Below are positions 1 through 12,180 of a DNA stretch of 64,000 nucleotides, piece by piece; positions within the stretch are counted from its first letter, which is position 1, and every line of letters begins with the position of its first letter. The stretch is taken from contig JAVGWX010000012.1 in NCBI GenBank assembly GCA_036924085.1, forward strand, positions 8,306,668-8,370,667, given 5' to 3'. The DNA is from Ariolimax columbianus. Its lineage: Eukaryota; Mollusca; Gastropoda; Stylommatophora; Arionidae. The notes under the pieces were generated by a model. It had not been told where the DNA came from. It did not search any database and was given only the letters and a program-made list of their open reading frames with translations. Position numbers and translations under genes: made by a program.

Positions 1-678
1 CTTTCTTGTCTTCTTCATTATAACGTTCTTCTGGGATTGACCAAAACTTGCGGACACAGGGAAGAAGCAGTTCTGGTCTACGGGATGGTTGTGAGTAATT
101 CCGTGTGCAGTAGGTAATCAGAAAACCGAAAAATACCGTTACAAAAATTCCAATAAGTGCATACCACTCATACGCGATGTTGTATAAGAAAAAGCTTGAA
201 AACTCTCTTTGGTCGAGTTCCTTGAGTGTGATTGTGTGGTTGTGAGCTACAAGAAATGATGTTGTATTCGAGCTATATAGATATTTATCGACTTCTGAAC
301 TATTAACAAAGCAAATTCCGGGAATTGGAGGTAGAGGAGTTGGCTTTTTCCCATAAAACTGGTTTCCCAGTGCGATCCATAAGTTGAAAGCAAGTCCAAT
401 AAGAACACCTCCAAGAGCCCCGAACTTGTTTGGCCAAGGAGAGATGGCCCCTAATAGGAGCAGCCCAAACAGTGGTCCTCCACAGGCGGCGAGAGATACT
501 GATGATAACTGGGTCAAGATACCTTCCAGAGAATTTGCAGCGTACGCCAACCCAATGATTAGAAGGCCATACCCAGAAACTATGACTTTGGTGATGACTG
601 TTGCCGTGCTTTCTTTAACCTTGCTCAGTGGCTGCTTGAGTATGTCTTCTACTGTGTTTGCAGCCATTGCGTTGATTC
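1..678 (-). CDS. SLC5 symporter exon 7 (C-terminal transmembrane region, partial)
   Basis: Read from 678 down to 1, the frame stays open for 225 codons and continues past the window edge. It opens with GINAMAANTVEDILKQP, the standard continuation of the SLC5 sodium-site helix. Next come two hydrophobic segments, one containing ACGGPLFGLLLLGAISP and one GALGGVLIGLAFNLWIALG. An extracellular loop follows with three N-glycosylation sequons (NSS, NTT, NHT), then a last membrane helix around WYALIGIFVTVFFGFLITY and a cytoplasmic tail. The acceptor is the AG at 680-679, and the first two bases complete the Gly codon begun in exon 6. The stop codon lies outside the window. Confidence 0.9.
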
Positions 679-847
679 CTGTTTTTGTTTTCAGTAAAAG
701 ATGCAAATGGAGACGGTTTAATAAGCTAGGACATTTAAGGACAATACAAATAAATGTGCAACTCGATATAATAATGAATGAAAAAAAAGGTTGAAAAATC
801 ACCGTTACATAACAGCATTAACATATATGTAGCTTCGTATTAACCTT
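679..847. other. Intron 6, short unique stretch
   Basis: Intron between exons 6 and 7 of the symporter; nothing recognisable apart from the acceptor of exon 7. Confidence 0.5.
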
Positions 848-1354
848 AATAATCTTCATCATGTATTATGAAACTAAACAGTGCATACTAATAATCTTCA
901 TCATGTATTATGAAACTAAACAGTGCATACTAATAATCTTCATCATGTATTATGAAACTAAACAGTGCATACTAATAATCTTCATCATGTATTATGAAAC
1001 TAAACAGTGCATACTAATAATCTTCATCATGTATTATGAAACTAAACAGTGCATACTAATAATCTTCATCATGTATTATGAAACTAAACAGTGCATACTA
1101 ATAATCTTCATCATGTATTATGAAACTAAACAGTGCATACTAATAATCTTCATCATGTATTATGAAACTAAACAGTGCATACTAATAATCTTCATCATGT
1201 ATTATGAAACTAAACAGTGCATACTAATAATCTTCATCATGTATCATGAAACTAAACAGTGCATACTAATAATCTTCATCATGTATTATGAAACTAAACA
1301 GTGCATACTAATAATCTTCATCATGTATGATGAAACTAAACAGTGCATACAAAT
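848..1354. repeat. 42-bp minisatellite, about 12 copies
   Basis: Unit starts ATGTATTATGAAACTAAACA and repeats every 42 bp with almost no divergence. Because 42 is a multiple of 3 it leaves an open frame, but that frame is an artefact of the repeat. Lies in intron 6 of the symporter. Confidence 0.97.
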
Positions 1355-2180
1355 AAAAACGGTTATCAACACAAATGTGCAGATCTGTGATATTGCAACA
1401 ATTTTTGAAAATTAAAAACAGTATTTGTAAAATTAACGTCAGCTAAATAACTTGTATTGCATTTTATGGCAGCCCATCGTATAATTAGTTTAAGCAAATT
1501 TTAGTCAAACGATATTTCTAATTCGCTATGCATGTCATTTACTTAATGTTCTTACTAAATGTCCATATATGGAGTTACAGTTAGGGAAAATAACTCGGGC
1601 CGGTCACTACTTCGGCACATGGATGTATGGAAACGGGATATGAATAATCCAGGCATCGATTTGGAACCATGGGCATAGGACGCCATGGATCGTGTTACAT
1701 GGAAGGGCATGATTAAGCATGGAATACCGATAAAGGAGATACTGATTGCTGATAGGTTAAAGACTCACCGTTTGAAAAGACACGCCCCACCATGCGATGC
1801 CGCAAACGGTCCTGATTTCCTTTTACACACTGTGGAAGACGCTTCTTTGCCCGGATTGGTCTTACGAGTCACATTCGATACCGTCATGGATTGTAGTTGC
1901 ATATCTTTTTTTTTCAAAGCACAATTACTATCATCTGATAAGACTGAAAGAGCCAATGAATGTTCTTACCAGTAGCCTGTCGCAAGTGGTCATGGCGACA
2001 GCGTCAGAAAATAGAGATTTAAATCCTGGCATTAACACGTTTGTTTTAATTAGATTGAACGGGGGGAGATGGACAGTGACTGAAATTAAGACAAGGACTG
2101 CATTGGCAAATCAAAAGGGATTCAGAGAAAAACAGGAATCGCTAATCTCAAAGAATATCGAAATGGAACGGTTAAAAATA
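1355..2180. other. Unique intronic sequence
   Basis: No coding match, RNA gene or repeat array recognised. Short open frames here have no similarity I recognise. Confidence 0.4.
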
Positions 2181-3113
2181 ATAGTTACTACTCATATATC
2201 ACCAATCGCACTGCGTGGTACTGGAACAACTTATAATAGTTACTACTCATATATCACCAATCGCACTGCGTGGTACTGGAACAACTTATAATAGTTACTA
2301 CTCATATATCACCAATCTCACTGCGTGGTACTGGAACAACTTATAATAGTTACTACTCATATATCACCAATCGCACTGCGTGGTACTGGAACAACTTATA
2401 ATAGTTACTACTCATATATCACCAATCTCACTGCGTGGTACTGGAACAACTTATAATAGTTACTACTCATATATCACCAATCGCACTGCGTGGTACTGGA
2501 ACAACTTATAATAGTTACTACTCATATATCACCAATCGCACTGCGTGGTACTGGAACAACTTATAATAGTTACTACTCATATATCACCAATCGCCCTGCG
2601 TGGTACTGGAACAACTTATAATAGTTACTACTCATATATCACCAATCGCACTGCGTGGTACTGGAACAACTTATAATAGTTACTACTCATATATCACCAA
2701 TCGCACTGCGTGGTACTGGAACAACTTATAATAGTTACTACTCATATATCACCAATCGCACTGCGTGGTACTGGAACAACTTATAATAGTTACTACTCAT
2801 ATATCACCAATCGCACTGCGTGGTACTGGAACAACTTATAATAGTTACTACTCATATATCACCAATCGCACTGCGTGGTACTGGAACAACTTATAATAGT
2901 TACTACTCATATATCACCAATCGCACTGCGTGGTACTGGAACAACTTATAATAGTTACTACTCATATATCACCAATCGCACTGCGTGGTACTGGAACAAC
3001 TTATAATAGTTACTACTCATATATCACCAATCGCACTGCGTGGTACTGGAACAACTTATAATAGTTACTACTCATATATCACCAATCGCACTGCGTGGTA
3101 CTGGAACAACTTG
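2181..3113. repeat. 55-bp minisatellite, about 17 copies
   Basis: Unit begins ATAGTTACTACTCATATATC and recurs every 55 bp (2181, 2236, 2291 and so on). The main variants are CGCACTG, CTCACTG and CGCCCTG at one site. Homogeneous, so recently amplified. Confidence 0.97.
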
Positions 3114-3420
3114 TCATGATCTTGTAATTATCTTGTTCGTTTTCTTTCAGAAAAGCTGATGGCTTAGCTTGCTTGTCTCCTGAACAAAGAGGAGGTACGA
3201 TCACAATGGATTGATCGTTTACTTGCAACCTGTAATCCTGGTATCAAATCAGACATTGGATGTCTGATGCCAGGTAGCTAAATGACGTATAAATACATAT
3301 CTGTCCTTTGCCTTGGAGAATCACGTCGTCCCAAGAACCTCTCGCAGGCGTTCTCTCCATCTCATTGGTGAACGTTCAGGAAGCCGTCGAAAGCAGTAGG
3401 GCCACTAGTACTTAACTCAC
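3114..3420. other. Unique spacer between two minisatellites
   Basis: No gene or repeat family recognised. Confidence 0.4.
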
Positions 3421-3903
3421 TGTGTCCATCAGTTGTCAGACAAGCGTATACCATAACTCGCCCATCTGTGTGTCCATCAGTTGTCAGACAAGCGTATACC
3501 ATAACTCGCCCATCTGTGTGTCCATCAGTTGTCAGACAAGCGTATACCATGACTCGCTCATCTGTGTGTCCATCAGTTGTCAGACAAGCGTATACCATGA
3601 CTCGCTCATCTGTGTGTCCATCAGTTGTCAGACAAGCGTATACCATGACTCGCTCATCTGTGTGTCCATCAGTTGTCAGACAAGCGTATACCATGACTCG
3701 CCCATCTGTGTGTCCATCAGTTGTCAGACAAGCGTATACCATGACTCGCTCATCTGTGTGTCCATCAGTTGTCAGACAAGCGTATACCATAACTCGCCCA
3801 TCTGTGTGTCCATCAGTTGTCAGACAAGCGTATACCATAACTCGCCTATCTATGAGTCCATCAGTTGTCAGACAAGCGTATACCATGACTCGCTCATCTG
3901 TAT
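3421..3903. repeat. 48-bp minisatellite, 10 copies
   Basis: Unit TGTGTCCATCAGTTGTCAGA plus 28 bp. Copies differ mainly at CCATAACTCGCCC versus CCATGACTCGCTC, giving two interleaved subtypes. The 48-bp period leaves three open frames across both strands, none of which I regard as genes. Confidence 0.97.
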
Positions 3904-3907
3904 TCTC

Positions 3908-4117
3908 TTAATAGCGCTGTATCCAGGACGTCGTTGACAGAGGTCTGACGCCTAATTTCAGTTCTGTGTCTGCGGTCTCGTAGTGAGACTGTGTTCTTCG
4001 TTCCATCGATTGTTGGGTCACTCGAAGTCTGTCAGCATCTGCTTTTCGAAGATTCCAGACCTCACAGCCATATATCATGGCAGGAATGACCAAGTATCGT
4101 TTACTGGTGCATGTCAA
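3908..4117 (-). pseudogene. LINE reverse transcriptase C-terminal fragment
   Basis: The minus-strand frame contains PAMIYGCEVWNLRKADADRL, which resembles the YGSETW motif just after the RT thumb in RTE/CR1-type LINE proteins. It is only about 70 codons long and isolated from any other RT block, so it is a dead fragment. The clade is uncertain. Confidence 0.6.
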
Positions 4118-4965
4118 TTAGTAACTTAAGCCTACTCCCCCCTGCACGATAACTGCAGATGCAAGCAATTGTGACAGGCGACCTTAGGGGGTTTTGGAAG
4201 AAGGGACATGGTCTTTGGTCCCAAGGACAGATGTACAAAATCTTGAAATGTTTAAAGGGTGGTGCTTTCTTTGAATGGAAACAGTGAGTCGGACAGAACG
4301 AAGATCCATTGGCAGTATCATCGCTGACATCGGTACACAAGTACAAATATTGACAATGCTACAAACACGAGATTGAGTTGACTTGAGTACAATATGCGAC
4401 ATGAAAATTGTCATCAGAAGATAGTGCAGGGCAAGATTTCGATTAGAAGAGGAGGTACGCGACGAAGGCTGCACCTTCACATCTCAGGAATGTAGTGACA
4501 TTGAATTACTATCATTAGCTGAAATGAAGAGAGGTGCAGAGAATTGGAAGAAATGGAGAGACGTGATAAAACAACCGTACAACAATTCTAAGGACAGATC
4601 AATCAGATAATGATGGTGAACGTGTGATGCTATCATTAACCGCACTGGCTCGTCCTCAGTTACCGTATCACACAGATGAGATGTGTTAGACAAGAAGACT
4701 GAGGATAGCGCATGTTTCAGGTGCTTGTTCTCGTGTTTACAATCAGCCCCGACATTTGGATATGAATTTTCTGTCGAAGGTGGATGTGTCGGATCGAAAT
4801 GTGCAAATATCGCAGCCAAGCTGTAAAGTGGCGGCCTAATACATTGCGTTCTCTGGACTATATCCTGATACTTCTGACCAGGGCTTGGTAGCGGGAGATT
4901 GAGAACGAATGAAGAAAAAAAAGAAGGACATGAATGTCATTAGTTTCTGAATGCATTTGCGAGAA
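4118..4965. other. Unique intronic sequence
   Basis: Several short minus-strand open frames exist but none shows a domain I recognise. Probably old repeat debris or plain intron. Confidence 0.35.
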
Positions 4966-5372
4966 CAAATGTTATGGGCAAGGTCTATAGATGATAACAA
5001 ATGTTATGGGGGCAAGGTCTACAGATGATAACAAATGTTATGGGGCAAGGTCTATAGATGATAACAAATGTTATGAGGGCAAGGTCTACAGATGATAACA
5101 CATGTTATGGGGGCAAGGTCTACAGATGATAACAAATGTTATGACGGCAAGGTCTACAGATCAAAACAAATGTTATGAGGGCAAGGTCTACAGATGATAA
5201 CAAATGTTATGAGGGCAAGGTCTACAGATGATAACAAATGTTATGGGGGCAAGGTCTACAGATCAAAACAAATGTTATGAGGGCAAGATCTACAGATGAT
5301 AACAAATGTTATGAGTGCAAGGTCTACAGATGATAACAAATGTTATGAGGGCAAGGTCTACAGATGATCTCC
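4966..5372. repeat. 34-bp minisatellite, about 12 copies
   Basis: Unit ATGATAACAAATGTTATGAG plus GGCAAGGTCTACAG. Copies vary as GATGATAAC or GATCAAAAC and GAGGG, GGGGG or GACGG, with occasional 1-bp length changes. Confidence 0.93.
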
Positions 5373-5680
5373 GAGTTTATCGTCCGTCTCTTGACGGACT
5401 AGACGTCCAATCTCAAATCCATTGAGACCTGAGGTCGATTGAAATTATCGGGATTTGAACATTCCCTGCTTCGTGCTTTCGACAGATTGTTTCTAATGGA
5501 GACGATCGCTTTACACGTCTGTTGTAGCTGCGCCATGTTTATATTGGTACTACTTTGAGGATGTAATGATTCATCCCCTATACCAGATACTAGTGTTTTG
5601 CTATATCTTACGAAAGTTAAACTTATTTTTCTTTTGGTGTTGTTTGTGTTTTGCAAGTCTCTGATTAATAAACTAGTGGA

Positions 5681-5697
5681 GGGGGGGGGGGGGGGGG
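5681..5697 (+). repeat. Poly-G tract (17 G)
   Basis: An uninterrupted run of 17 G followed by TGG. It is C-rich on the symporter transcript. Confidence 0.97.
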
Positions 5698-5769
5698 TGG
5701 ATGCGTACTCTTGTATCATCTGAGAAAAAGAGGTCTATCATTGTGGTGGTTTCTGGGTTTCCTTGACAA

Positions 5770-6020
5770 GATGATTCGATCTATGTGTTCAACGAACAAA
5801 AATGATGGTTGCACGCATACACGTCTTACCCCCAATCTTATTGAGTCCGTTTGGTAGTCTCACATTACTGAGGCTGTTGTTATACACTGCTCGTATTATA
5901 TTTCTCTTTAATTGCTGTTGCACTCCATAGTTTTTCAGGATCTCTCATACCGTGTTTCTATCAACTCGCTCAAACGCTTTCTCGTGGTATACAAATGTTC
6001 TAAATGTTCTCCATGTTGTA
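5770..6020 (-). pseudogene. LINE reverse transcriptase palm fragment
   Basis: Reading the minus strand from about 6020 gives YHEKAFERVDRNTV, then EILKNYGVQQQL and AVYNNSLSNVRLPNG. These correspond to the catalytic block-A region (normally F-x-D-x-x-KAFD) and the following segment of non-LTR reverse transcriptases. An in-frame stop interrupts it and the catalytic aspartate region is degraded, so it is inactive. Confidence 0.65.
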
Positions 6021-7009
6021 ATTCTTGTCGTAGCCTGGAGTGGTGTCTAGGATAAAGTCTTAACACCAACTAAAGGCTCACAAGGCGTATGTCTCGTTTA
6101 GCCTCTGACAAGAAAGTCCATCTCCTGACCTTCGCGCGGCCGAGCTGTTTTGAGTAATAGAAGAAGGTTGAGCCACTGGCACCTTACAATCAGTAGTTTC
6201 GGGCAGAAAGGGCTCGAAAGGTTAGGAAGGTAGGTCAACTAGGAAATGGACAACTCTGATTCCAAATTATCTGGAAACTTGCAGATAGATAATGGCGTGT
6301 CTTCCTGGACTTTGTCAGATATGGCTGTCCCACCGGTGCAACCTGTATTCTGGTAACTTTAAAAGTTAGTCAGCGTCAACATAGCCTAACAACCGACGAT
6401 ATGCAGAGGACCACGCGTAAGAGGATACAATGCCATATCCTAGAGCGAGGAAAGGCAACATCAGCTGACTATTGTGGCAGATCAGACCAAGAACTTAGTC
6501 TTAGTAAGTGGCTGGTCTATGAGGGAAGCCCCAACAGACGAACATATAAAGCATTGCTCCGGCAGCTTCTTCAGCTTGGCCATTTCGAAATGTATTGGTA
6601 TGTCCTTTCCCTTGGAGTAAACAAAGCAGACCAAGAATGTGACCATACTGCATGGGCAACACATGGTCTCTATGTTTGAGCCCGGGCTTTGTGCTATGGA
6701 AAGGTGTAACCCCATCACTGGCTTTAACAGGTCTCGGAATCCAAACAGGAGACAGCAGTTTACTGGTTATAAGCCGTTGCCAAGTGGGGTAGACAAGAGC
6801 GTCACGAGCTAGCTCCGATGGTGGGAGACATTTTTGAGTGTCACTAATAAACTGACGCACACCTTAAGCTGGGCAGCCCCCAGCGAATAAGGTGTGGATC
6901 CGCCACTGCCTGCCTGTTTCAATGGGTAGTGGGGGCTAGGACAAAATCGCAGATTGTAAATCAAGTGTACCAGGCATTACAGCTGAACATGAAAACATCA
7001 GGCTTCGGC

Positions 7010-7440
7010 TTGCAACTTGGAATGTCAGGACCATGTGTCCGGGACATGCAACTAACCTCAAGGACATTGACCACGTGAGCAAATTGGATGTTTTCGATGC
7101 GGATCTCAATCGTCTTGGTATTGATATTGCTGGTCTGCAGGAGACACGCCTCCCCGAGGATGGGTCACTTAGGGATAACAATTGTACCTTTATTTGGAAC
7201 GGCAGAAAAAAGGAAGAAATCCGACAACATGCTCTGGCTTTTGTAGTGAAGAACTCGCTATTGTGTGTTATTGAGAGTCCAGTTGGAGGATATGGAAGAG
7301 TGCTATCAATGCGAGTGTCTGCCTCGTGTGGATTCATAACACTGATCGCTGCCTATGCTCAGACGCTCACATCAGCGGAAGAAGTGAAGGATTTAGTATT
7401 TGTAGAGTTAGACAATGCAGTGAATACAATTCAAAAATCT
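7010..7440 (+). pseudogene. LINE apurinic-type endonuclease domain fragment
   Basis: The frame reads LATWNVRTMCPGHATNL, then DIAGLQETRLPEDGSL and later NGRKKEEIRQHALAFVVKNS. These match the N-terminal endonuclease/exonuclease/phosphatase fold of RTE-type LINEs: WNVRT is the first catalytic motif and QETRLP carries the metal-binding Glu. The domain nicks target DNA for target-primed reverse transcription. It stops at IQKSDCQYIL, just where the next catalytic GDFN motif would be expected, because another LINE has inserted there. Confidence 0.8.
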
Positions 7441-7454
7441 GACTGCCAATACAT

Positions 7455-8460
7455 ACTTGATCTTGATCTTCATTTTTATTACCCGTTCCTCGGCGTAGCT
7501 GCAGGTCCCACCTTCATCTCCATCGGACCCTGTCTTAGGCCACGGAAGTCCGATTCGTGGTAAGGGGTCAAATGTATCTCGGATATTGCAGCATACTGCA
7601 AGGAAGTCTGACCAACGCATTGGAGGTCTTCTCTGCGGTCTTTTCTTACTTCGGGGGTACCAGACTGCTGTCGCTGTGCTCCATCGACCATCGTTTCGTC
7701 GCAACATGGCACCCGCCCATCTATGTTTTGCCTTGTCTGCATGCATTACCGCATCCTTCACCAGGCACAATAGTATTATGTCTGAATTATGGAGACCTTG
7801 CATACGTTGGTTCCGGAGAGTGATTCCGACCAAGCGTCTCTCGAGAGAGGCCTCGGTCACTCACAATCTGTTCTCTAGTGATTCTGTTAGTGTCCACGCT
7901 TCGGTCCCGTAGCACATCATAGCGAGTACAGTGGAATTGAAGAGGGAGGCACGTGGGTCTTGGTCATGACAACCACCCAGGACAGTGTTTATAGACGAGA
8001 AGGCTGTCCAACCCACGCGGTGAAGTCTTGTCAGTTCAGGTTCAATGTTATTCTCCCAATTGAGAAGACGTCCAAGATAAATGTACTCGTTGACATCCTC
8101 TAATCGTACCTCGCCAAAGATAACTGAATCACAAGTTGCGAAGCGGGTGTGCAACACTTTGGTCTTCGAAACATTCATCTCCATTCCCGCTTTCTTGCCC
8201 TTTACATCGAATAGCTGAATCATTTGGTTGGCTTCTGCTGCTCACTCTGTGATGAGCACTATGCCATCGACAATTCGAAGGTGATTGAGACGTCTGCGTC
8301 AATTAGGATGCCAAAGGTGTTCCAGTTGCATCGGATAATGACTGATTCCAAACATGCAGAGAACAGGCTCGGTGAGATTGGATCACCTTTTTGAATAGGT
8401 ACCAAAAGCCATTTTATAGTCGATGAAGGTGAGTATCAAGGGCGTCTGGAATTCTCGGGC
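7455..8460 (-). mobile_element. Minus-strand LINE 3' fragment nested in the plus-strand LINE
   Basis: On the minus strand, 8223-7861 reads KAGMEMNVSKTKVLHTRF, then DVNEYIYLGRLLNWENN and later MCYGTEAWTLTESLENRL, the RT thumb and post-RT region. A frameshift follows, then 7860-7490 gives KHRWAGAMLRRNDGRWSTA and RPQRRPPMRWSDFL, the usual C-terminal end of RTE/CR1-like proteins. The 3' end is a short tandem tail (GATCAAGATCAAG on the element strand) abutting the interrupted endonuclease. 5'-truncated and frameshifted. Confidence 0.75.
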
Positions 8461-8465
8461 TGCTT

Positions 8466-9345
8466 AAAAATAAGCGTTAATAGGTTCACATATGGTCAGT
8501 CGTGTGGATCTGTTCAAAGAGCTCAGGAGGATTCGTTGCCCACTGATTCTTCTGAGCATTATCGAGTCGTTCCACACGGACATGAAAGGCACCATCAACC
8601 TTGATGGTGCGTCCTCAGAGGAGTTTACAATCACTTGCGGAGTAAAATAAGAATGTGTACGTGTTTCAATCATCTTTGGAATGTATTTCTGATTCCTCTT
8701 GAAGCCTGCCTTCCGTGAACAGGAGAGTTGTATATTTTCATATCCAACAAAGATGGTGGCCTATTCAACGTCCAAAGATTGAAAGCGGAGATTAAAATAA
8801 GCAGGGGGCTGATAAGAGAACTCCTCTTTGCGGATGATGACCCAATTACGACTCATTCAGAGGAGGAACTGCAAAGCTTACTATCTACATTTGCTGATGT
8901 CTGCTGTGAGTTTGGGTTAACCATCTGCAAAACGCAACCCCAAGTTATAGTCCAGGGTACTAGCAAGGCACCGGTAATCGCCATTGAGAATCAGGATCTC
9001 GAGGTAGTAGATCACTTTACATACTTGAGATCCGCCGTCAATAAAATATTTCCTGGACCAAGAGATCAATATCAGGATATGCAGGACAGCAACAATGAGC
9101 AGATTAACAAAAAGAGTCTGGGAGAAAAAGAAGCTCACTGTTCAAATAAAAACACTTGTTTACCAGGCCTGTGTCTTCAGCACCCTTCATTATGGCAGTG
9201 AGACATGGTCTACCTAATCGTAACAGGAGAGGCGACTAAACAGCTAACTCGTGAGGTGCCTGCGCAGAATCCTGGGGGTCGGGCGGTAAGACAAAATCAC
9301 CAACGCGGAGGTGTTGGAGAGAACAGGCACTGTCACGATCTTCTC
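8466..9345 (+). pseudogene. LINE reverse transcriptase fragment
   Basis: The frame at 8490-8700 contains LFKELRRIRCPLILLSIIES and FHTDMKGTINLDGASSEE, then a stop where the conserved GVKQGC block should continue. A second frame from 8728 has RGLIRELLFADDDPITTHSE with the FADD catalytic motif. A third near 9250-9350 has LRRILGV and ITNAEVLERTGT, typical of the C-terminal end. Frameshifts and stops make it a pseudogene; it is the continuation of the endonuclease fragment upstream. Confidence 0.75.
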
Positions 9346-9689
9346 CATGCTTAGTCTTCGAAGCTCCGACGACTGGGACACACTTGGAGGATGGACGATG
9401 GCAGAATACCAACAACGATCTTCTCTGGGGAATTACAGTTATCCATGCCACTGTAATGTTTTTGTAACAGCAGCAGTCCATCTTACCTTTGCTCTTCATC
9501 TTGCGTTGTGTTATAAAAATAAAAATAATAGTAATATTAATAATAACTAATAGTAAAATTACAAATAAGAATGAATGTTGCCGTTCGCAGAGCGTTGATG
9601 GCGACAGATATTACAAGAATTGGGATCTGAGAGTGAGAACCTGTACTGCACGTGGGAATCTAGTGATCAGAGTTGATGTACGGACTGCC

Positions 9690-10520
9690 TTGTATTATGT
9701 TGTTCTTAGCCTGTTCTTATATTGCTGCTCTGATGCTGTTATGCTGCTGTTTGTGTATTATTGTCGTGTTATTATTTTGTTATATTGGGCGTTATATTGT
9801 TTTTCCTTTGTTGTTATCGTGTTAAGTTGCATTCGCGCCGTTTACATGTTGTTATATTGTTGTTATCATGTTGTTATAGTGTTTGTAATTGTTGTGGTCT
9901 TGTTATTATTAGGTAACTAACGTGTTGGTTTCTTATAGTTATTGTGTTGCTATCGTGGTGTTAATGTGTTGTTGTCACGTTGTTATCAGGCTGTTAATTT
10001 GTTGATTTGTAATTGTTATGTTGTTATTATCATGTTTGTATTGTGTAATTTATTGTTGTCTTGTTGTTGTCATGTTGTTAACTTGTTGGTTTCCTTATTG
10101 TTTTTTATTATATTATTTATATCAGGTTATTACTATGCGTCTATCTTGTTTTTATCAAAATATTATCTTGTTATTATGTTTTCATGTTGTGGTACCATGT
10201 TGCTATCTAGTTGCTATAATGTTGTTTTATTAGTACTGTCATAGTCTTAGTGTGTTGTTATTATGTTGTTCTCTTGGTGTTAACATGTTGTTATTATTGT
10301 ATTATCCTGTTGTTAGTTTGGTATTGTGTTGTTATTATGGTGCTATGTTGATGTTACCATGTTGTTATTATTCTGTTACCCTGTTGTTGTATTGTTATCG
10401 TGTTGTTGCTGTACTGTTGTCATGTTACCATGCTGATGTAATGTTTTTGTTGTTTTTTTGCCATCATGTTGGTTGTTATCATATCATAATGTCGTAATCG
10501 TGTTATTGCCTTGCTGCTAT
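9690..10520. repeat. Low-complexity TTGTTAT-rich region
   Basis: Irregular repeats around TGTTGTTATCATG, about 8-15 bp long, with heavy degeneracy. Hydrophobic open frames across it result from the T-rich composition. Confidence 0.85.
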
Positions 10521-11117
10521 CTTGTTTTTATCTTGCTGTTATCTGATAATTATCTTGTTTGTTATCATTCATGAAATCAGATGGCTTAGCGAATATAATA
10601 TTGGTCTCCTGATTCTAGAGGCCTTACCACCGCAGTTAATGTAACGGATATGTCTTATTCTGTTTGATGCTAATTAACAGCGTATCCTGCACACTGCACT
10701 GTGACTGCAGATGAAAGCAATCTCTAACATTATTCTTATAAATATTGCAGTTAGATTTCAACATCTCTGAAACATGTTCACAAGTCTTTAACAAATACAC
10801 ACTGAGTACACATGTTCTGACTAGGTCCACAGCTTTCCTGTGTCGTTTATGTGTGTCTCAAACTATCTTCTTTGTGTGTGTTTGCTCTCCCCTACATGTC
10901 TTGCCCTCGAGAGTCCAGAACACAGACCGCCAAAGAATACCCGTCAGATGGTTGACTTAATGTATACCGTATCCAGTGATACAATACACAGGGTAGTGAC
11001 AGTTCCTAAACAAATTCTATGTTTTGGTCCATATCTGGCTCTGGTGGAAGGTAACTGGTTGGAATATAACTAATCACTCATTAACTTGTCTCCACCGTAT
11101 AGAATGTAGATACTCAC
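10521..11117. other. Intron 6, unique sequence next to exon 6
   Basis: No repeat or coding similarity recognised apart from the exon 6 donor at its right edge. Confidence 0.45.
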
Positions 11118-11247
11118 CAGAAGATATAGTACTGAGAGCGCTGCTGAATACTGCTCCCATGTAAAGACCTGCCATTCCGCGCGTACCTTCAAAAGCGTGC
11201 ATGATAAAAAAAACAGGCAGTTGGTTTCTTCTCTTGATAAGGCCCGA
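11118..11247 (-). CDS. SLC5 symporter exon 6 (sodium-site helix)
   Basis: Read from 11247 down: SGLIKRRNQLPVFFIMHAFE, then GTRGMAGLYMGAVFSSALST and ISSG. The last part is the SLC5 helix whose Ser/Thr residues (SALSTISSG) line the sodium site; SLC5A8-type proteins have a similar SGTLSTVSSS. The acceptor is TTTCCAG just before TCG. The donor is TCTTCTG|GTGAGT at 11118/11117. 130 bp, entering in phase 0 and leaving with one base that exon 7 completes to Gly. Confidence 0.92.
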
Positions 11248-11650
11248 CTGGAAAGTTGAGAAACATGGAAACTATATTTACACATCTTGCAATCGTGCAT
11301 CTACTTAGCAAATAGATTAATTAATAAATCAGTTAAACGGTAAATCAATCAAACGATTGTTCAATCAATCAAATAATCTAGCGATCACCTGATCAACGCA
11401 AGCATATACTTCTATAACGTTCTGCCAGCGTGCAATCTGTGACCTCTCTATTTGGAAGAAACAATAAAGCAACAGCACCAGATAATGCATTTCGCTACAA
11501 GTGACATAAGGACAGTTGTGCATGGGACCGGCAACATAATCATTGAAATTACACTATTACTAAAATAATCTTGTAACAATTGATTCATGTTTCGTGCAAG
11601 TAGAATAACTGTACTGGTGGACGTTTGATCCTGATGGATTCAACAAAAGA
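11248..11650. other. Intron 5, unique part
   Basis: AT-rich, with a short TCAATCAATCAAA run near 11330-11375. Nothing else recognised. Confidence 0.45.
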
Positions 11651-12180
11651 CTATTGAATGATTACGTAGATGAGAATGATTAATATGACGTCGATGATAA
11701 TTAAGATAACGGCAACGATGACGTTAGTGGTGCTCATGGTAAGGGGTAATGATGTTGTACTGATGGTATTGATGATGTTGATGTCCGTGATGATGGCAAG
11801 GATGATGTTTGAGACGAACACGTTAGTGATGATAATGTTGGTGATAATAATGTTGGTGATGATGATGTTGGTGAAAATAATGTTGGTGATGATGATGTTG
11901 GTGATGATAATGTTGGTGATGATGATGTTGGTGATGATAATGTTGGTGTTTATAATGTTGGTGATTATAATGTTGGTGGATTATAATGTTGGTGATGACG
12001 ATGTTAGTGATGATAATGTTGGTGAGGATGATATTGATGATGATGATGTTGGTGATGACGATGTTGCTGATGATAATGTTGGTGATGATGATGTTGGTGA
12101 TGATGTTGGTGATGATAATGTTGGTGATGATGATGTTTGTGATGATAATGTTGGTGATGATAATGTTGGTGATGATGATG

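Larger units (their letters stand above)
6030..9555 (+). mobile_element. Degraded RTE-like LINE, interrupted by a second LINE
   Basis: Probable span of one old plus-strand LINE. A 5' region (6030-7009) without clear coding leads to an endonuclease segment at 7010-7440. The element is then broken by a minus-strand LINE (7455-8460). Reverse transcriptase resumes at 8466 and runs to about 9345, and the element ends in an A/T-rich tail with ATAAAAATAATA at 9512-9552. The middle of the protein is missing or unreadable and there are several stops. Upstream limit and clade are inferred. Confidence 0.55.

Noticed and set aside
861..1415. 184-codon frame of perfect 14-residue repeats
   Set aside because: A direct product of the 42-bp minisatellite in a symporter intron. 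No flanking coding sequence or splice support.
2181..3903. CRISPR-like arrays
   Set aside because: Repeats are contiguous with no unique spacers, and the window is clearly animal nuclear DNA.
3362..3937. Repeat-protein-like frames on both strands
   Set aside because: The 48-bp period leaves several frames open on both strands, so none is evidence of a protein.
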